DNA of 64,000 nt from Leclercia sp. LSNIH1 (GTDB lineage Bacteria > Pseudomonadota > Gammaproteobacteria > Enterobacterales > Enterobacteriaceae): assembly GCF_002902985.1 (NCBI RefSeq), contig NZ_CP026167.1, positions 744,001 through 808,000 of the forward strand, given 5' to 3'. Numbering within the stretch: position 1 is the stretch's first letter; every line of letters begins with the position of its first letter. Positions 56,963-64,000 of the stretch are shown piece after piece. The position numbers were made by a program, and so were the translations under genes. Under the pieces are notes generated by a model. That model saw only the letters and a program-made list of their open reading frames with translations, was not told the origin of the DNA and ran no database searches.

Positions 56963-57988
56963 TTGAAGTCCAGGAAAGAGGTTGCCTCGGCGACCATGAA
57001 AGATGTTGCCCTGAAAGCAAAAGTCTCAACGGCAACGGTATCCCGAGCATTAATGAATCCCGACAAAGTCTCTCAGAGCACGCGTAACCGTGTTGAGCAG
57101 GCTGCGCTGGAGGTGGGTTATCTGCCCCAGGCTATGGGCCGTAACGTCAAACGGAACGAATCCCGCACCATTCTGGTCATTGTGCCCGACATCTGCGATC
57201 CCTTTTTCAGCGAAATTATCCGCGGTATCGAAGTGACCGCCGCCGCGCAGGGCTACCTGGTGCTGATTGGCGACTGCGCGCATCAGAATCAGCAGGAAAA
57301 GACCTTCATTGACCTGATTATCACCAAGCAGATCGACGGTATGCTGCTGCTCGGTTCGCGCCTGCCCTTTGATGCCAGCATTGAAGAGCAACGCAATCTG
57401 CCGCCGATGGTGATGGCCAACGAGTTTGCCCCTGAGCTGGAACTGCCTACCGTCCATATTGATAACCTCACCGCCGCCTTTAACGCCGTGAATTATCTCC
57501 AGGAGCTGGGCCACAAACGTATCGGCTGTATCGCCGGACCGGAAGAGATGCCGCTGTGCCACTATCGCCTGCAGGGCTATGTTCAGGCGCTGCGCCGCAC
57601 CGGCGCGACGGTGGATCCGCACTATATCGCCCGGGGCGATTTTACCTATGCCGCAGGCGGCCTGGCGCTGGAAAAACTGCTGTCGTTGCCGCAGCCGCCG
57701 ACCGCGGTGTTCTGTCACAGCGACGTGATGGCGCTGGGCGCGCTCTCCTATGCCAAACGGCGCGGTCTGAAAGTGCCGAAAGACCTCTCAATCATCGGCT
57801 TCGATAATATTTCTCTGTCTGAATTTTGCGATCCTCCGCTCTCGACGGTGGCACAACCCCGCTATGATATTGGCCGGGAAGCGATGCTGCTGTTACTGGA
57901 TCAGCTGAACGGACAAACAGTTAGCAGCGGCTCCCGTTTACTGGACTGTGAATTGATCGTCAGAGGTTCAACCCAGGCCCTGACTTAA
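56963..57988 (+). CDS. cytR: LacI-family repressor CytR
   Basis: Cytidine-responsive LacI-family repressor that acts together with CRP on nucleoside uptake and catabolism genes in E. coli. It has 341 residues as in E. coli. The N-terminal helix-turn-helix is TMKDVALKAKVSTATVSRAL, and the sugar-binding-like core spans residues about 70-335. The start is a rare TTG at 56963, supported by GAGGAG just upstream and by the conserved N-terminus. It is followed by ftsN at 93 bp. Confidence 0.96.
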   Translation: MKSRKEVASATMKDVALKAKVSTATVSRALMNPDKVSQSTRNRVEQAALEVGYLPQAMGRNVKRNESRTILVIVPDICDPFFSEIIRGIEVTAAAQGYLVLIGDCAHQNQQEKTFIDLIITKQIDGMLLLGSRLPFDASIEEQRNLPPMVMANEFAPELELPTVHIDNLTAAFNAVNYLQELGHKRIGCIAGPEEMPLCHYRLQGYVQALRRTGATVDPHYIARGDFTYAAGGLALEKLLSLPQPPTAVFCHSDVMALGALSYAKRRGLKVPKDLSIIGFDNISLSEFCDPPLSTVAQPRYDIGREAMLLLLDQLNGQTVSSGSRLLDCELIVRGSTQALT

Positions 57989-58081
57989 AGTAAACGCCTT
58001 TCAGACGTCCTCATCTGGTCAAAGGCCCGTCGCTTAAGTAACATGACGGGCTGACAAACGAAAAAATACAGCGAAACGATA

Positions 58082-59083
58082 GTGGCACAACGAGATTATG
58101 TACGTCGCGGCCAGCCGGCACCTTCGCGACGCAAAAAGAGTAGCTCACGGAAACCGCAACGCAGCAGCCTGCCCGCAGTCTCACCGGCTATGGTGGCGAT
58201 CGCGGCGGCGGTCCTGGTGGCATTTATCGGCGGCCTCTGGTTCATTACGCACCATAAAAAAGAAGAAGCAGAAGCGCTGCAGGGCAATAAAGTGGTCGGC
58301 AATGGCTTGCCCCCTAAACCGGAAGAGCGCTGGCGCTATATTAAAGAGCTTGAGAGCCGCCAGCCGGGCGTGCGTGCGCCTACCGAACCCTCTGCGGGTG
58401 GCGAAGTGGTGGATCCTAACCAGTTAACCAACGAACAACGTCAGCTGCTGGCACAGATGCAGGCCGATATGCGCCAGCAGCCTACCCAGCTCAACGAAGT
58501 GCCGTGGAATGAGCAGACGCCAGCACAGCGTCAGCAAACGCTGCAGCGCCAGCGCCAGGCGCAGCAACAAATTCAGCAGCAACAGCAGCAGCAGTGGGCG
58601 CAGTCCCAGACGGTACAGCAGCCGAAAACACAGCAGCGGGTGACGGAACAACCGTACCAGCAGCCTAAGGTGGCACAGACGCAACCGGCGCAACCGGCGC
58701 AACAGCCGAAGACGCAGCCTGCGAAGCAAAATAGCAACACGCAGCCGTATCAGGATCTGCTGCAAACCCCTGCGCATACCACCGCGCAGCAGCCGAAAGC
58801 CGCGCCGGTCACCAAAGAGACCGAGGCGCCGAAGCAAACGGCTGAGAAGAAAGATGAACGTCACTGGATGGTGCAGTGCGGTTCCTTTAAAGGCGCAGAG
58901 CAGGCGGAAACCGTACGTGCTCAGCTGGCCTTTGAAGGCTTTGACTCACGCATTACCACCAATAACGGCTGGAATCGCGTAGTGATCGGCCCGGTTAAAG
59001 GCAAAGACAATGCCGATGGCACCATCAGCCGTCTGAAGATGGCAGGTCACACAAACTGCATTCGACTCGCTTCCGGGGGTTGA
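58082..59083 (+). CDS. ftsN: Cell division protein FtsN
   Basis: Late divisome protein that triggers septal peptidoglycan synthesis. The layout is a basic cytoplasmic tail (residues 1-34), a single membrane span (about 36-56), the short periplasmic region including PPKPEERWRYIKELESRQPG, a long Gln/Pro-rich linker (about 145-235) and a C-terminal SPOR domain (about 258-333, WMVQCGSFKGAEQAETVRAQ) that binds denuded glycan. The start is GTG 58082 (MAQRDYVRRGQPAPSRRKKS). At 333 residues it is slightly longer than the 319 of E. coli, the excess being in the Q-rich linker. Confidence 0.96.
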   Translation: MAQRDYVRRGQPAPSRRKKSSSRKPQRSSLPAVSPAMVAIAAAVLVAFIGGLWFITHHKKEEAEALQGNKVVGNGLPPKPEERWRYIKELESRQPGVRAPTEPSAGGEVVDPNQLTNEQRQLLAQMQADMRQQPTQLNEVPWNEQTPAQRQQTLQRQRQAQQQIQQQQQQQWAQSQTVQQPKTQQRVTEQPYQQPKVAQTQPAQPAQQPKTQPAKQNSNTQPYQDLLQTPAHTTAQQPKAAPVTKETEAPKQTAEKKDERHWMVQCGSFKGAEQAETVRAQLAFEGFDSRITTNNGWNRVVIGPVKGKDNADGTISRLKMAGHTNCIRLASGG

Positions 59084-59104
59084 AACCCCCAAAATCCCCC
59101 CCAT
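59080..59104 (+). promoter_or_regulatory. Heat-shock (sigma-32) promoter of hslVU
   Basis: A -35 TTGAAA and a -10 CCCCAT followed by CTAT are separated by 13 bp, a close match to the sigma-32 consensus. The -35 box overlaps the ftsN stop codon, and the promoter lies about 75 bp before hslV. hslVU is a classic heat-shock operon in E. coli. Confidence 0.8.
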
Positions 59105-59119
59105 CTATCATTCTATTCA

Positions 59120-59150
59120 GCCCTGAGCACTGGCTCAGGGCCTCTATTTT
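59120..59150 (+). terminator. Hairpin between ftsN and hslV
   Basis: GCCCTGAGC and GCTCAGGGC form a 9-bp stem with a four-base loop, followed by CTCTATTTT. It lies downstream of the sigma-32 promoter, so in E. coli-like fashion it may instead serve as a stabilising 5' hairpin of the hslVU mRNA. Confidence 0.6.
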
Positions 59151-59177
59151 CCGAATGTGTAACCAGGGGGTCTGCTC

Positions 59178-59708
59178 GTGACAACAATAGTAAGTGTACG
59201 CCGTAACGGCCAGGTGGTGATTGCCGGTGATGGCCAGGCCACGCTGGGTAATACCGTCATGAAAGGCAACGTGAAAAAAGTGCGTCGTCTGTATAACGAC
59301 AAAGTGATCGCCGGTTTTGCGGGCGGTACTGCGGACGCCTTCACGCTGTTTGAGCTATTTGAACGTAAACTGGAAATGCATCAGGGCCATCTGGTGAAAG
59401 CTGCCGTTGAGCTGGCGAAAGACTGGCGTACCGACCGTATGCTGCGCAAGCTGGAAGCACTGCTGGCGGTGGCCGATGAAAATGCCTCGCTGATCATCAC
59501 CGGTAACGGTGACGTGGTGCAGCCAGAAAATGACCTGATTGCTATCGGTTCCGGTGGCCCGTACGCCCAGGCCGCCGCCCGCGCGCTGTTGGAAAACTCC
59601 GATCTGGGCGCACGCGATATCGCTGTGAAGGCGTTGGATATTGCAGGTGATATCTGCATCTATACCAACCACTTCCACACCATCGAAGAATTGCCGTCTA
59701 AGGCGTAA
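59178..59708 (+). CDS. hslV: HslUV protease peptidase subunit HslV
   Basis: Proteasome-like threonine peptidase that forms a double hexameric ring and works with HslU. It has 176 residues. After Met removal the nucleophile is Thr-1 of [19 protein letters not shown]. The start is GTG 59178 as in E. coli. It lies nine bases before hslU in the same operon. Confidence 0.98.
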   Translation: MTTIVSVRRNGQVVIAGDGQATLGNTVMKGNVKKVRRLYNDKVIAGFAGGTADAFTLFELFERKLEMHQGHLVKAAVELAKDWRTDRMLRKLEALLAVADENASLIITGNGDVVQPENDLIAIGSGGPYAQAAARALLENSDLGARDIAVKALDIAGDICIYTNHFHTIEELPSKA

Positions 59709-59717
59709 GGATTTCTC

Positions 59718-61049
59718 ATGTCTGAAATGACCCCACGCGAAATTGTCAGCGAACTGAACAAACACATCATCGGCCAGGATAACGCCAAGCGTTCTGTGGC
59801 AATTGCCCTGCGTAACCGCTGGCGTCGTATGCAGCTGGATGAAGTGCTGCGCCATGAAGTGACGCCAAAAAACATTCTGATGATCGGCCCAACCGGTGTT
59901 GGTAAAACCGAAATCGCCCGTCGTCTGGCTAAACTGGCCAACGCGCCATTCATCAAAGTCGAAGCGACTAAGTTCACCGAAGTGGGCTATGTCGGTAAAG
60001 AAGTGGACTCTATCATCCGCGATCTGACCGACTCTGCCATTAAGATGGTCCGCGTCCAGTCCATCGAAAAAAACCGCTATCGCGCTGAAGAGATGGCGGA
60101 AGAGCGCGTGCTGGATGTGCTGATCCCACCGGCGAAAAACAACTGGGGCCAGGCAGAACAGCCTGCTGAGCCATCCGCTGCGCGCCAGGCGTTCCGCAAA
60201 AAACTGCGTGAAGGCCAGCTGGATGACAAAGAGATTGAGATCGAGCTCGCCGCCGCGCCAATGGGCGTGGAAATTATGTCTCCGCCAGGTATGGAAGAGA
60301 TGACCAGCCAGCTGCAGTCCATGTTCCAGAACCTGGGCGGGCAGAAGCAAAAGCCGCGTAAGCTGAAAATCAAAGACGCGATGAAGCTGCTGATTGAAGA
60401 AGAAGCGGCGAAGCTGGTAAACCCGGAAGAGCTGAAGCAGGACGCTATCGACGCGGTTGAACAGCACGGTATCGTGTTTATCGATGAGATCGATAAAATC
60501 TGTAAGCGCGGCGAATCCTCCGGCCCGGACGTTTCCCGTGAAGGCGTACAGCGCGATCTGCTGCCGCTGGTTGAAGGCTGCACCGTCTCCACCAAGCACG
60601 GCATGGTGAAAACCGATCACATTTTATTTATCGCCTCTGGCGCGTTCCAGGTTGCCAAGCCGTCGGATCTGATCCCGGAACTGCAGGGCCGTCTGCCGAT
60701 CCGCGTTGAGCTACAGGCGCTGACCACCGAAGACTTCGAGCGCATCCTGACCGAACCAAACGCCTCCATCACCGTGCAGTACAAAGCGCTGATGGCGACC
60801 GAAGGGGTGAACATTGAGTTCACCGAAGACGGGATCAAGCGTATCGCCCAGGCCGCATGGCAGGTTAACGAAACCACCGAAAACATCGGTGCGCGTCGTC
60901 TGCATACCGTGCTGGAACGCCTGATGGAAGATATCTCTTATGATGCGAGCGACCTGAATGGTCAAAGCATTAAAATTGATGCCGACTATGTGAGTAAGCA
61001 CCTTGATGCTTTAGTAGCAGATGAAGATCTGAGCCGTTTTATCCTATAA
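59718..61049 (+). CDS. hslU: HslUV protease ATPase subunit HslU
   Basis: AAA+ unfoldase that feeds substrates to HslV. The 443 residues equal E. coli. Walker A GPTGVGKT is at 57-64 and Walker B is in [11 protein letters not shown]. The I domain (about 110-240) and the sensor-2 region [19 protein letters not shown] are present, as is the C-terminal EDLSRFIL that docks into HslV. A terminator follows at 61079. Confidence 0.98.
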   Translation: MSEMTPREIVSELNKHIIGQDNAKRSVAIALRNRWRRMQLDEVLRHEVTPKNILMIGPTGVGKTEIARRLAKLANAPFIKVEATKFTEVGYVGKEVDSIIRDLTDSAIKMVRVQSIEKNRYRAEEMAEERVLDVLIPPAKNNWGQAEQPAEPSAARQAFRKKLREGQLDDKEIEIELAAAPMGVEIMSPPGMEEMTSQLQSMFQNLGGQKQKPRKLKIKDAMKLLIEEEAAKLVNPEELKQDAIDAVEQHGIVFIDEIDKICKRGESSGPDVSREGVQRDLLPLVEGCTVSTKHGMVKTDHILFIASGAFQVAKPSDLIPELQGRLPIRVELQALTTEDFERILTEPNASITVQYKALMATEGVNIEFTEDGIKRIAQAAWQVNETTENIGARRLHTVLERLMEDISYDASDLNGQSIKIDADYVSKHLDALVADEDLSRFIL

Positions 61050-61078
61050 TCGCGGCAATTGCATTTTCATCACAAATG

Positions 61079-61103
61079 ATGGGGCTGAAAGGCCCCATTT
61101 TTA
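61079..61103 (+). terminator. hslVU terminator
   Basis: ATGGGGC and GCCCCAT form a 7-bp stem followed by T5, located 29 bp after the hslU stop and just before menA. Confidence 0.88.
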
Positions 61104-61119
61104 TTGGCACATAATTACT

Positions 61120-62040
61120 ATGACTGAAATCAGCCGTACGCAGGCCTGGCTGGAAAGCCTGCGTCCTAAAACGCTCCCTCTCGCTTTCGCCGCCATTATT
61201 GTTGGCACTACCCTCGCGTGGTGGCAGGGGCATTTCGACCCGCTGGTGGCTGCCCTGGCGCTGCTGACCGCCGGGCTTCTGCAAATCCTCTCTAACCTCG
61301 CTAACGATTACGGGGATGCCGTCAAGGGCAGCGATAAGCCCGACCGCATCGGGCCATTGCGCGGAATGCAGAAAGGGGTGATCACCCAGGAGGAGATGAA
61401 ACGGGCGCTGATTATCACCGTCGCGCTGATCTGTCTTTCCGGGATTGCGCTGGTGCTGGTGGCCTGTAAAACCCCGGCGGATGCGGTCGGCTTCCTCGTG
61501 CTCGGTCTGCTGGCGATTGTCGCGGCCATCACCTATACCGTCGGCACCCGCCCTTACGGTTACATCGGGCTGGGGGATATCTCCGTGCTGGTCTTCTTCG
61601 GCTGGCTGAGCGTGATGGGCAGCTGGTATCTGCAGGCGCACTCGTTAATTCCTGCCCTGTTCCTGCCAGCCACCGCCTGCGGCATGTTGGCGACAGCGGT
61701 GCTGAATATCAACAACCTGCGCGATATCGACAGCGATCGTCAGAACGGTAAAAACACCCTGGCGGTGCGGTTAGGCGCGGTGAATGCGCGCCGTTACCAT
61801 GCCTGCCTGCTGATGGGCGCCCTGCTCTGTCTGGCACTGTTTAACCTGCTTTCCCTGCACAGCCTGTGGGGCTGGCTGTTTGTACTCGCCACGCCGCTGC
61901 TGGTTAAACAGGCGCGCTACGTGATGCGCGAGCAGAGCGCCTCGGCCATGCCGCCAATGCTGGAACGCACGGTAAAAGGCGCACTGCTGACTAACCTGTT
62001 GTTCGTGATAGGGATTATTCTTAGTCAGACGCTAAATTAG
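61120..62040 (+). CDS. menA: 1,4-dihydroxy-2-naphthoate octaprenyltransferase
   Basis: Inner-membrane UbiA-family prenyltransferase making demethylmenaquinone. It has 306 residues (E. coli 308) with about eight to nine membrane segments. The two aspartate-rich prenyl-diphosphate/Mg motifs are NDYGDAVKGSD and NNLRDIDSDRQNGKNT. It lies between hslU and rraA as in E. coli. Confidence 0.97.
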   Translation: MTEISRTQAWLESLRPKTLPLAFAAIIVGTTLAWWQGHFDPLVAALALLTAGLLQILSNLANDYGDAVKGSDKPDRIGPLRGMQKGVITQEEMKRALIITVALICLSGIALVLVACKTPADAVGFLVLGLLAIVAAITYTVGTRPYGYIGLGDISVLVFFGWLSVMGSWYLQAHSLIPALFLPATACGMLATAVLNINNLRDIDSDRQNGKNTLAVRLGAVNARRYHACLLMGALLCLALFNLLSLHSLWGWLFVLATPLLVKQARYVMREQSASAMPPMLERTVKGALLTNLLFVIGIILSQTLN

Positions 62041-62131
62041 CTGACAAATATCAATTAACAATTGATGATTTTGCCAACAATGCAATTCGCGCGATATACT
62101 GAAAACACTCGCAGCAACTGAACTTAAGCCT

Positions 62132-62617
62132 ATGAAATACGATACCTCCGAGCTTTGTGACATCTACCAGGAAGATGTCAACGTCGTAGAACCGCTGTTT
62201 TCCAACTTTGGAGGACGGTCGTCGTTTGGCGGACAAATCATTACGGTGAAATGTTTTGAGGACAACGGGTTGCTGTACGATCTGCTCGAACAGAACGGCC
62301 GTGGACGCATTCTGCTGGTTGATGGCGGCGGCTCCGTGCGTCGCGCGTTAATCGATGCAGAACTTGCCCGTCTCGCCACCCAGAACGAGTGGGAAGGCAT
62401 TGTGGTCTATGGCGCGGTGCGTCAGGTGGATGACCTCGAAGAGCTGGATATCGGCATTCAGGCGATTGCGGCCATTCCGGTTGGCGCAGCAGGTGATGGC
62501 ATTGGCGAAAGCGACGTGCGCGTCAATTTCGGCGGGGTGACCTTCTTCTCCGGCGACCATCTCTATGCCGATAACACCGGCATTATCCTCTCTGAAGATC
62601 CGCTGGATATTGAGTAG
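62132..62617 (+). CDS. rraA: Ribonuclease E activity regulator RraA
   Basis: A 161-residue protein that binds and inhibits RNase E in E. coli and forms a trimeric ring. The name MenG used in old annotations is wrong, since it lacks methyltransferase motifs. The glycine-rich segment [20 protein letters not shown] and the later [20 protein letters not shown] are typical. It is followed by a bidirectional terminator. Confidence 0.97.
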   Translation: MKYDTSELCDIYQEDVNVVEPLFSNFGGRSSFGGQIITVKCFEDNGLLYDLLEQNGRGRILLVDGGGSVRRALIDAELARLATQNEWEGIVVYGAVRQVDDLEELDIGIQAIAAIPVGAAGDGIGESDVRVNFGGVTFFSGDHLYADNTGIILSEDPLDIE

Positions 62618-62620
62618 AAA

Positions 62621-62651
62621 AAAAGGCCATCTGTTATGTAGATGGCCTTTT
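62621..62651. terminator. Bidirectional terminator after rraA
   Basis: AAAAGGCCATC and GATGGCCTTTT form an 11-bp stem with a nine-base loop, flanked by A and T runs. It lies between convergent rraA and the unrecognised gene ending at 62653. Confidence 0.93.
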
Positions 62652-62652
62652 T

Positions 62653-63042
62653 TTAATTATCTTTATTCGTATCGTAATGAGTAATGCGGAGTTCAAACAC
62701 CCCCTTCTTTTCCTCTACCGCTATGCTCATTGTTGCATGACGATCCGGATAGTTATCAATCCAGGTTTCAAGCTTTTCGTGCATCCTCTGAAGATCACTC
62801 TTTTGGATACCGGTGAAAGTGAGTGTACTGATCTGCAAACCACTCCCTTCAACGGTTTGCTTCGTGAAATACCAGTTTTCTGTGATCCTTGGTGCATCCT
62901 TGAGTGGTTTGGGCGTTAATAAGTAATATTGAATTAGATTGCCTTGTTTATAATATTCATCAGAAAAGATTCTGGTCATTATTACGCAATAGAGCACGGC
63001 CACCAGAACGAATAGAAAAATGATGACATGCCTACATTTCAT
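62653..63042 (-). CDS. Unrecognised small membrane-anchored protein
   Basis: 129 residues with no family that I recognise. One hydrophobic segment at residues about 5-24 (HVIIFLFVLVAVLYCVI) suggests an N-terminal inner-membrane anchor or uncleaved signal. The remaining hydrophilic part (30-129) would be periplasmic if the N-terminus is inside. It overlaps the upstream gene as ATGA, so translational coupling is likely. The DNA is visibly more A+T-rich than the neighbouring genes. E. coli K-12 has no gene here between rraA and zapB. Confidence 0.75.
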   Translation of the reverse strand: MKCRHVIIFLFVLVAVLYCVIMTRIFSDEYYKQGNLIQYYLLTPKPLKDAPRITENWYFTKQTVEGSGLQISTLTFTGIQKSDLQRMHEKLETWIDNYPDRHATMSIAVEEKKGVFELRITHYDTNKDN

Positions 63043-63707
63043 ATACGAACCTCCCTGACGACGGAAGGATCAGATACTGGCACAATAGAATCCATAAATG
63101 CAGGCAAATGGCCCGGGAATGGTTGGTGTTTTAGGCGCTTATCCTTAGGGTCTGGAAACAGTAAGGGAAGGACACTTTTATTTTTAAATTGCCCAACGGG
63201 GCCATAGTAGTCCCAGATGCGATAAGCTTTCTCTTTGGAACAAATGTCCAGGAAAGGTGTGTAATCTGCATAGTTAACGGCCTGGCAGAAACCAAAAAGA
63301 TTAGAAACTAAATCTTCTGCGCTGTAACCGCTATCCGTAATCAGAATATAGGGCCAAAAACCCTGCAAGGATTCAAAGCTGTGAGAAGTACTCATAAAAA
63401 TGGATAAGGCGACTCCTCTTAAGACCTCTTCGCTTAAGCCTCTCCGCACTAAAAAACGTCTGTATATCCCGGTTGTCGTATTTAATCCTGCGATGTTCCT
63501 GGACATGCTTTGATGATAATGGATTTCAAACCAGTCAGCGCCTCCTGCGCCAGGCATTATCATTTGTTGCCATAATCGTTCAGCACCGAAGGGATTTGCG
63601 TGCCCTAAGTCTATCCATCCCAGATTTTCTGTATAAATGAGGCCAGAGGGAGTATTACGGGTAATATATCGGTCAGAATTATCAATAATATCGCTTCGCT
63701 TTGTCAT
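63039..63707 (-). CDS. Unrecognised 222-residue protein
   Basis: I do not recognise the family. The start chosen is ATG 63707 (MTKRSDIIDNSDRYITRNTP) with AAGGA seven bases upstream; an earlier in-frame ATG at 63767 lies inside the zapB terminator and is unlikely. The protein has no signal peptide or clear membrane span. It is rich in aromatic residues, with a notable GWIDLGHANP stretch at about 30-39 and several His residues (HYHQS at about 63-67) that might be catalytic or metal-binding. It is coupled to the small membrane protein downstream. The A+T-rich composition suggests horizontal acquisition. Confidence 0.75.
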   Translation of the reverse strand: MTKRSDIIDNSDRYITRNTPSGLIYTENLGWIDLGHANPFGAERLWQQMIMPGAGGADWFEIHYHQSMSRNIAGLNTTTGIYRRFLVRRGLSEEVLRGVALSIFMSTSHSFESLQGFWPYILITDSGYSAEDLVSNLFGFCQAVNYADYTPFLDICSKEKAYRIWDYYGPVGQFKNKSVLPLLFPDPKDKRLKHQPFPGHLPAFMDSIVPVSDPSVVREVRI

Positions 63708-63758
63708 CTCGCATTCCTTATGAGTAACATGTTGAGCGATCTTATTCCTGCAAAATAA

Positions 63759-63785
63759 AAAAGGCATCCATTGTGGATGCCTTTT
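63759..63785 (-). terminator. zapB terminator
   Basis: AAAAGGCATCCA and TGGATGCCTTTT form a 12-bp stem with loop TTG. On the minus strand a T-rich run follows, 15 bp after the zapB stop. Confidence 0.92.
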
Positions 63786-63799
63786 TCAGGAATTCGGAA

Positions 63800-64000
63800 T
63801 CAGACCTCTTCCATGCGCCCGAGCAGAGCATGCAGACGATCCTGCCAGCCGTTCTGCTGTTCGCGCAGCTGGTGGTTTTCACGCTCCAGCTCTTCACGAC
63901 CATGCTGAGCAGTCTGAATTTCCTGCGACAGCGCGTTGTTTTTTTCTTTCAGCTCTTCGATTTCCATCTGCAGCAGGGTGATGGTATCAATCGCCTGCTG
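63800..64000 (-). CDS. zapB: Cell division factor ZapB, N-terminus cut by window edge
   Basis: Small coiled-coil protein that bundles at the division site and links MatP to FtsZ via ZapA in E. coli. The minus strand reads [18 protein letters not shown] and ends ALLGRMEEV before TGA at 63802-63800. 66 residues are in the window. E. coli ZapB has about 81, so roughly the first 15 lie beyond the right edge. Leucines recur with heptad spacing throughout. Confidence 0.95.
   Translation of the reverse strand, partial: QQAIDTITLLQMEIEELKEKNNALSQEIQTAQHGREELERENHQLREQQNGWQDRLHALLGRMEEV

Noticed and set aside
57989..58081. GCCCGTC...GACGGGC palindrome between cytR and ftsN as a cytR terminator
   Set aside because: It lacks a following T-run and sits within the ftsN leader. 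It was not called as a feature.
59355..60620. A 421-codon minus-strand frame opposite hslV-hslU
   Set aside because: It is antisense to two conserved heat-shock genes and has no recognisable protein features beyond codon-bias artefacts.

Overview
The window is chromosomal DNA from a member of the Enterobacteriaceae. Nearly every gene is a close homologue of an Escherichia coli K-12 gene, and local gene order matches E. coli over long stretches. The intact ilvG, a second ppiC copy, and the absence of yiiX and yijE/yijF where E. coli has them point to a relative such as the Enterobacter/Leclercia/Lelliottia group rather than E. coli itself. This genus-level guess is soft.

Layout. 1-2410: 5' part of rep (minus), then two tandem ppiC-type parvulin genes (plus). 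2497-11565: branched-chain amino acid block, ilvC with its divergent activator ilvY, and the attenuated ilvL-(ilvX)-ilvG-M-E-D-A operon. 11908-14732: yifB, maoP, hdfR. 14798-20590: an rrn operon read leftwards (16S, tRNA-Glu, 23S, 5S, tRNA-Asp, tRNA-Trp) with P1/P2 promoters. 20598-28494: murI, btuB with cobalamin riboswitch, trmA, yijD, fabR, sthA, oxyR and the OxyS sRNA. 28575-33050: arginine cluster argCBH and argE. 33298-46452: ppc, yijO, then the cryptic frw PTS and glycyl-radical-enzyme cluster (frwC-frwB-pflD-pflC-frwD and divergent ptsA-fsaB-gldA). 46565-54170: katG, metF, metBL, metJ. 54219-64000: rpmE, priA, cytR, ftsN, hslVU, menA, rraA, two unrecognised genes, and the 3' part of zapB.

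How the parts work together. Several blocks are complete small regulons with their control sites visible: the Ile/Val leader peptide and attenuator, IlvY operator, ARG boxes between argC and argE, MET boxes before metF, metB/metJ and apparently btuB, and a sigma-32 promoter before hslVU.

The most notable points are structural. (1) The rrn operon joins murI, which precedes rrnB in E. coli, to trpT/hdfR, which follows rrnC in E. coli, so the operon is an rrnB/rrnC hybrid marking a chromosome rearrangement, a duplication junction or an assembly misjoin. (2) A roughly 120-bp imperfect palindrome sits in the 23S-5S spacer. (3) Two AT-rich unrecognised genes interrupt rraA-zapB. I saw no phage, IS element or CRISPR array.
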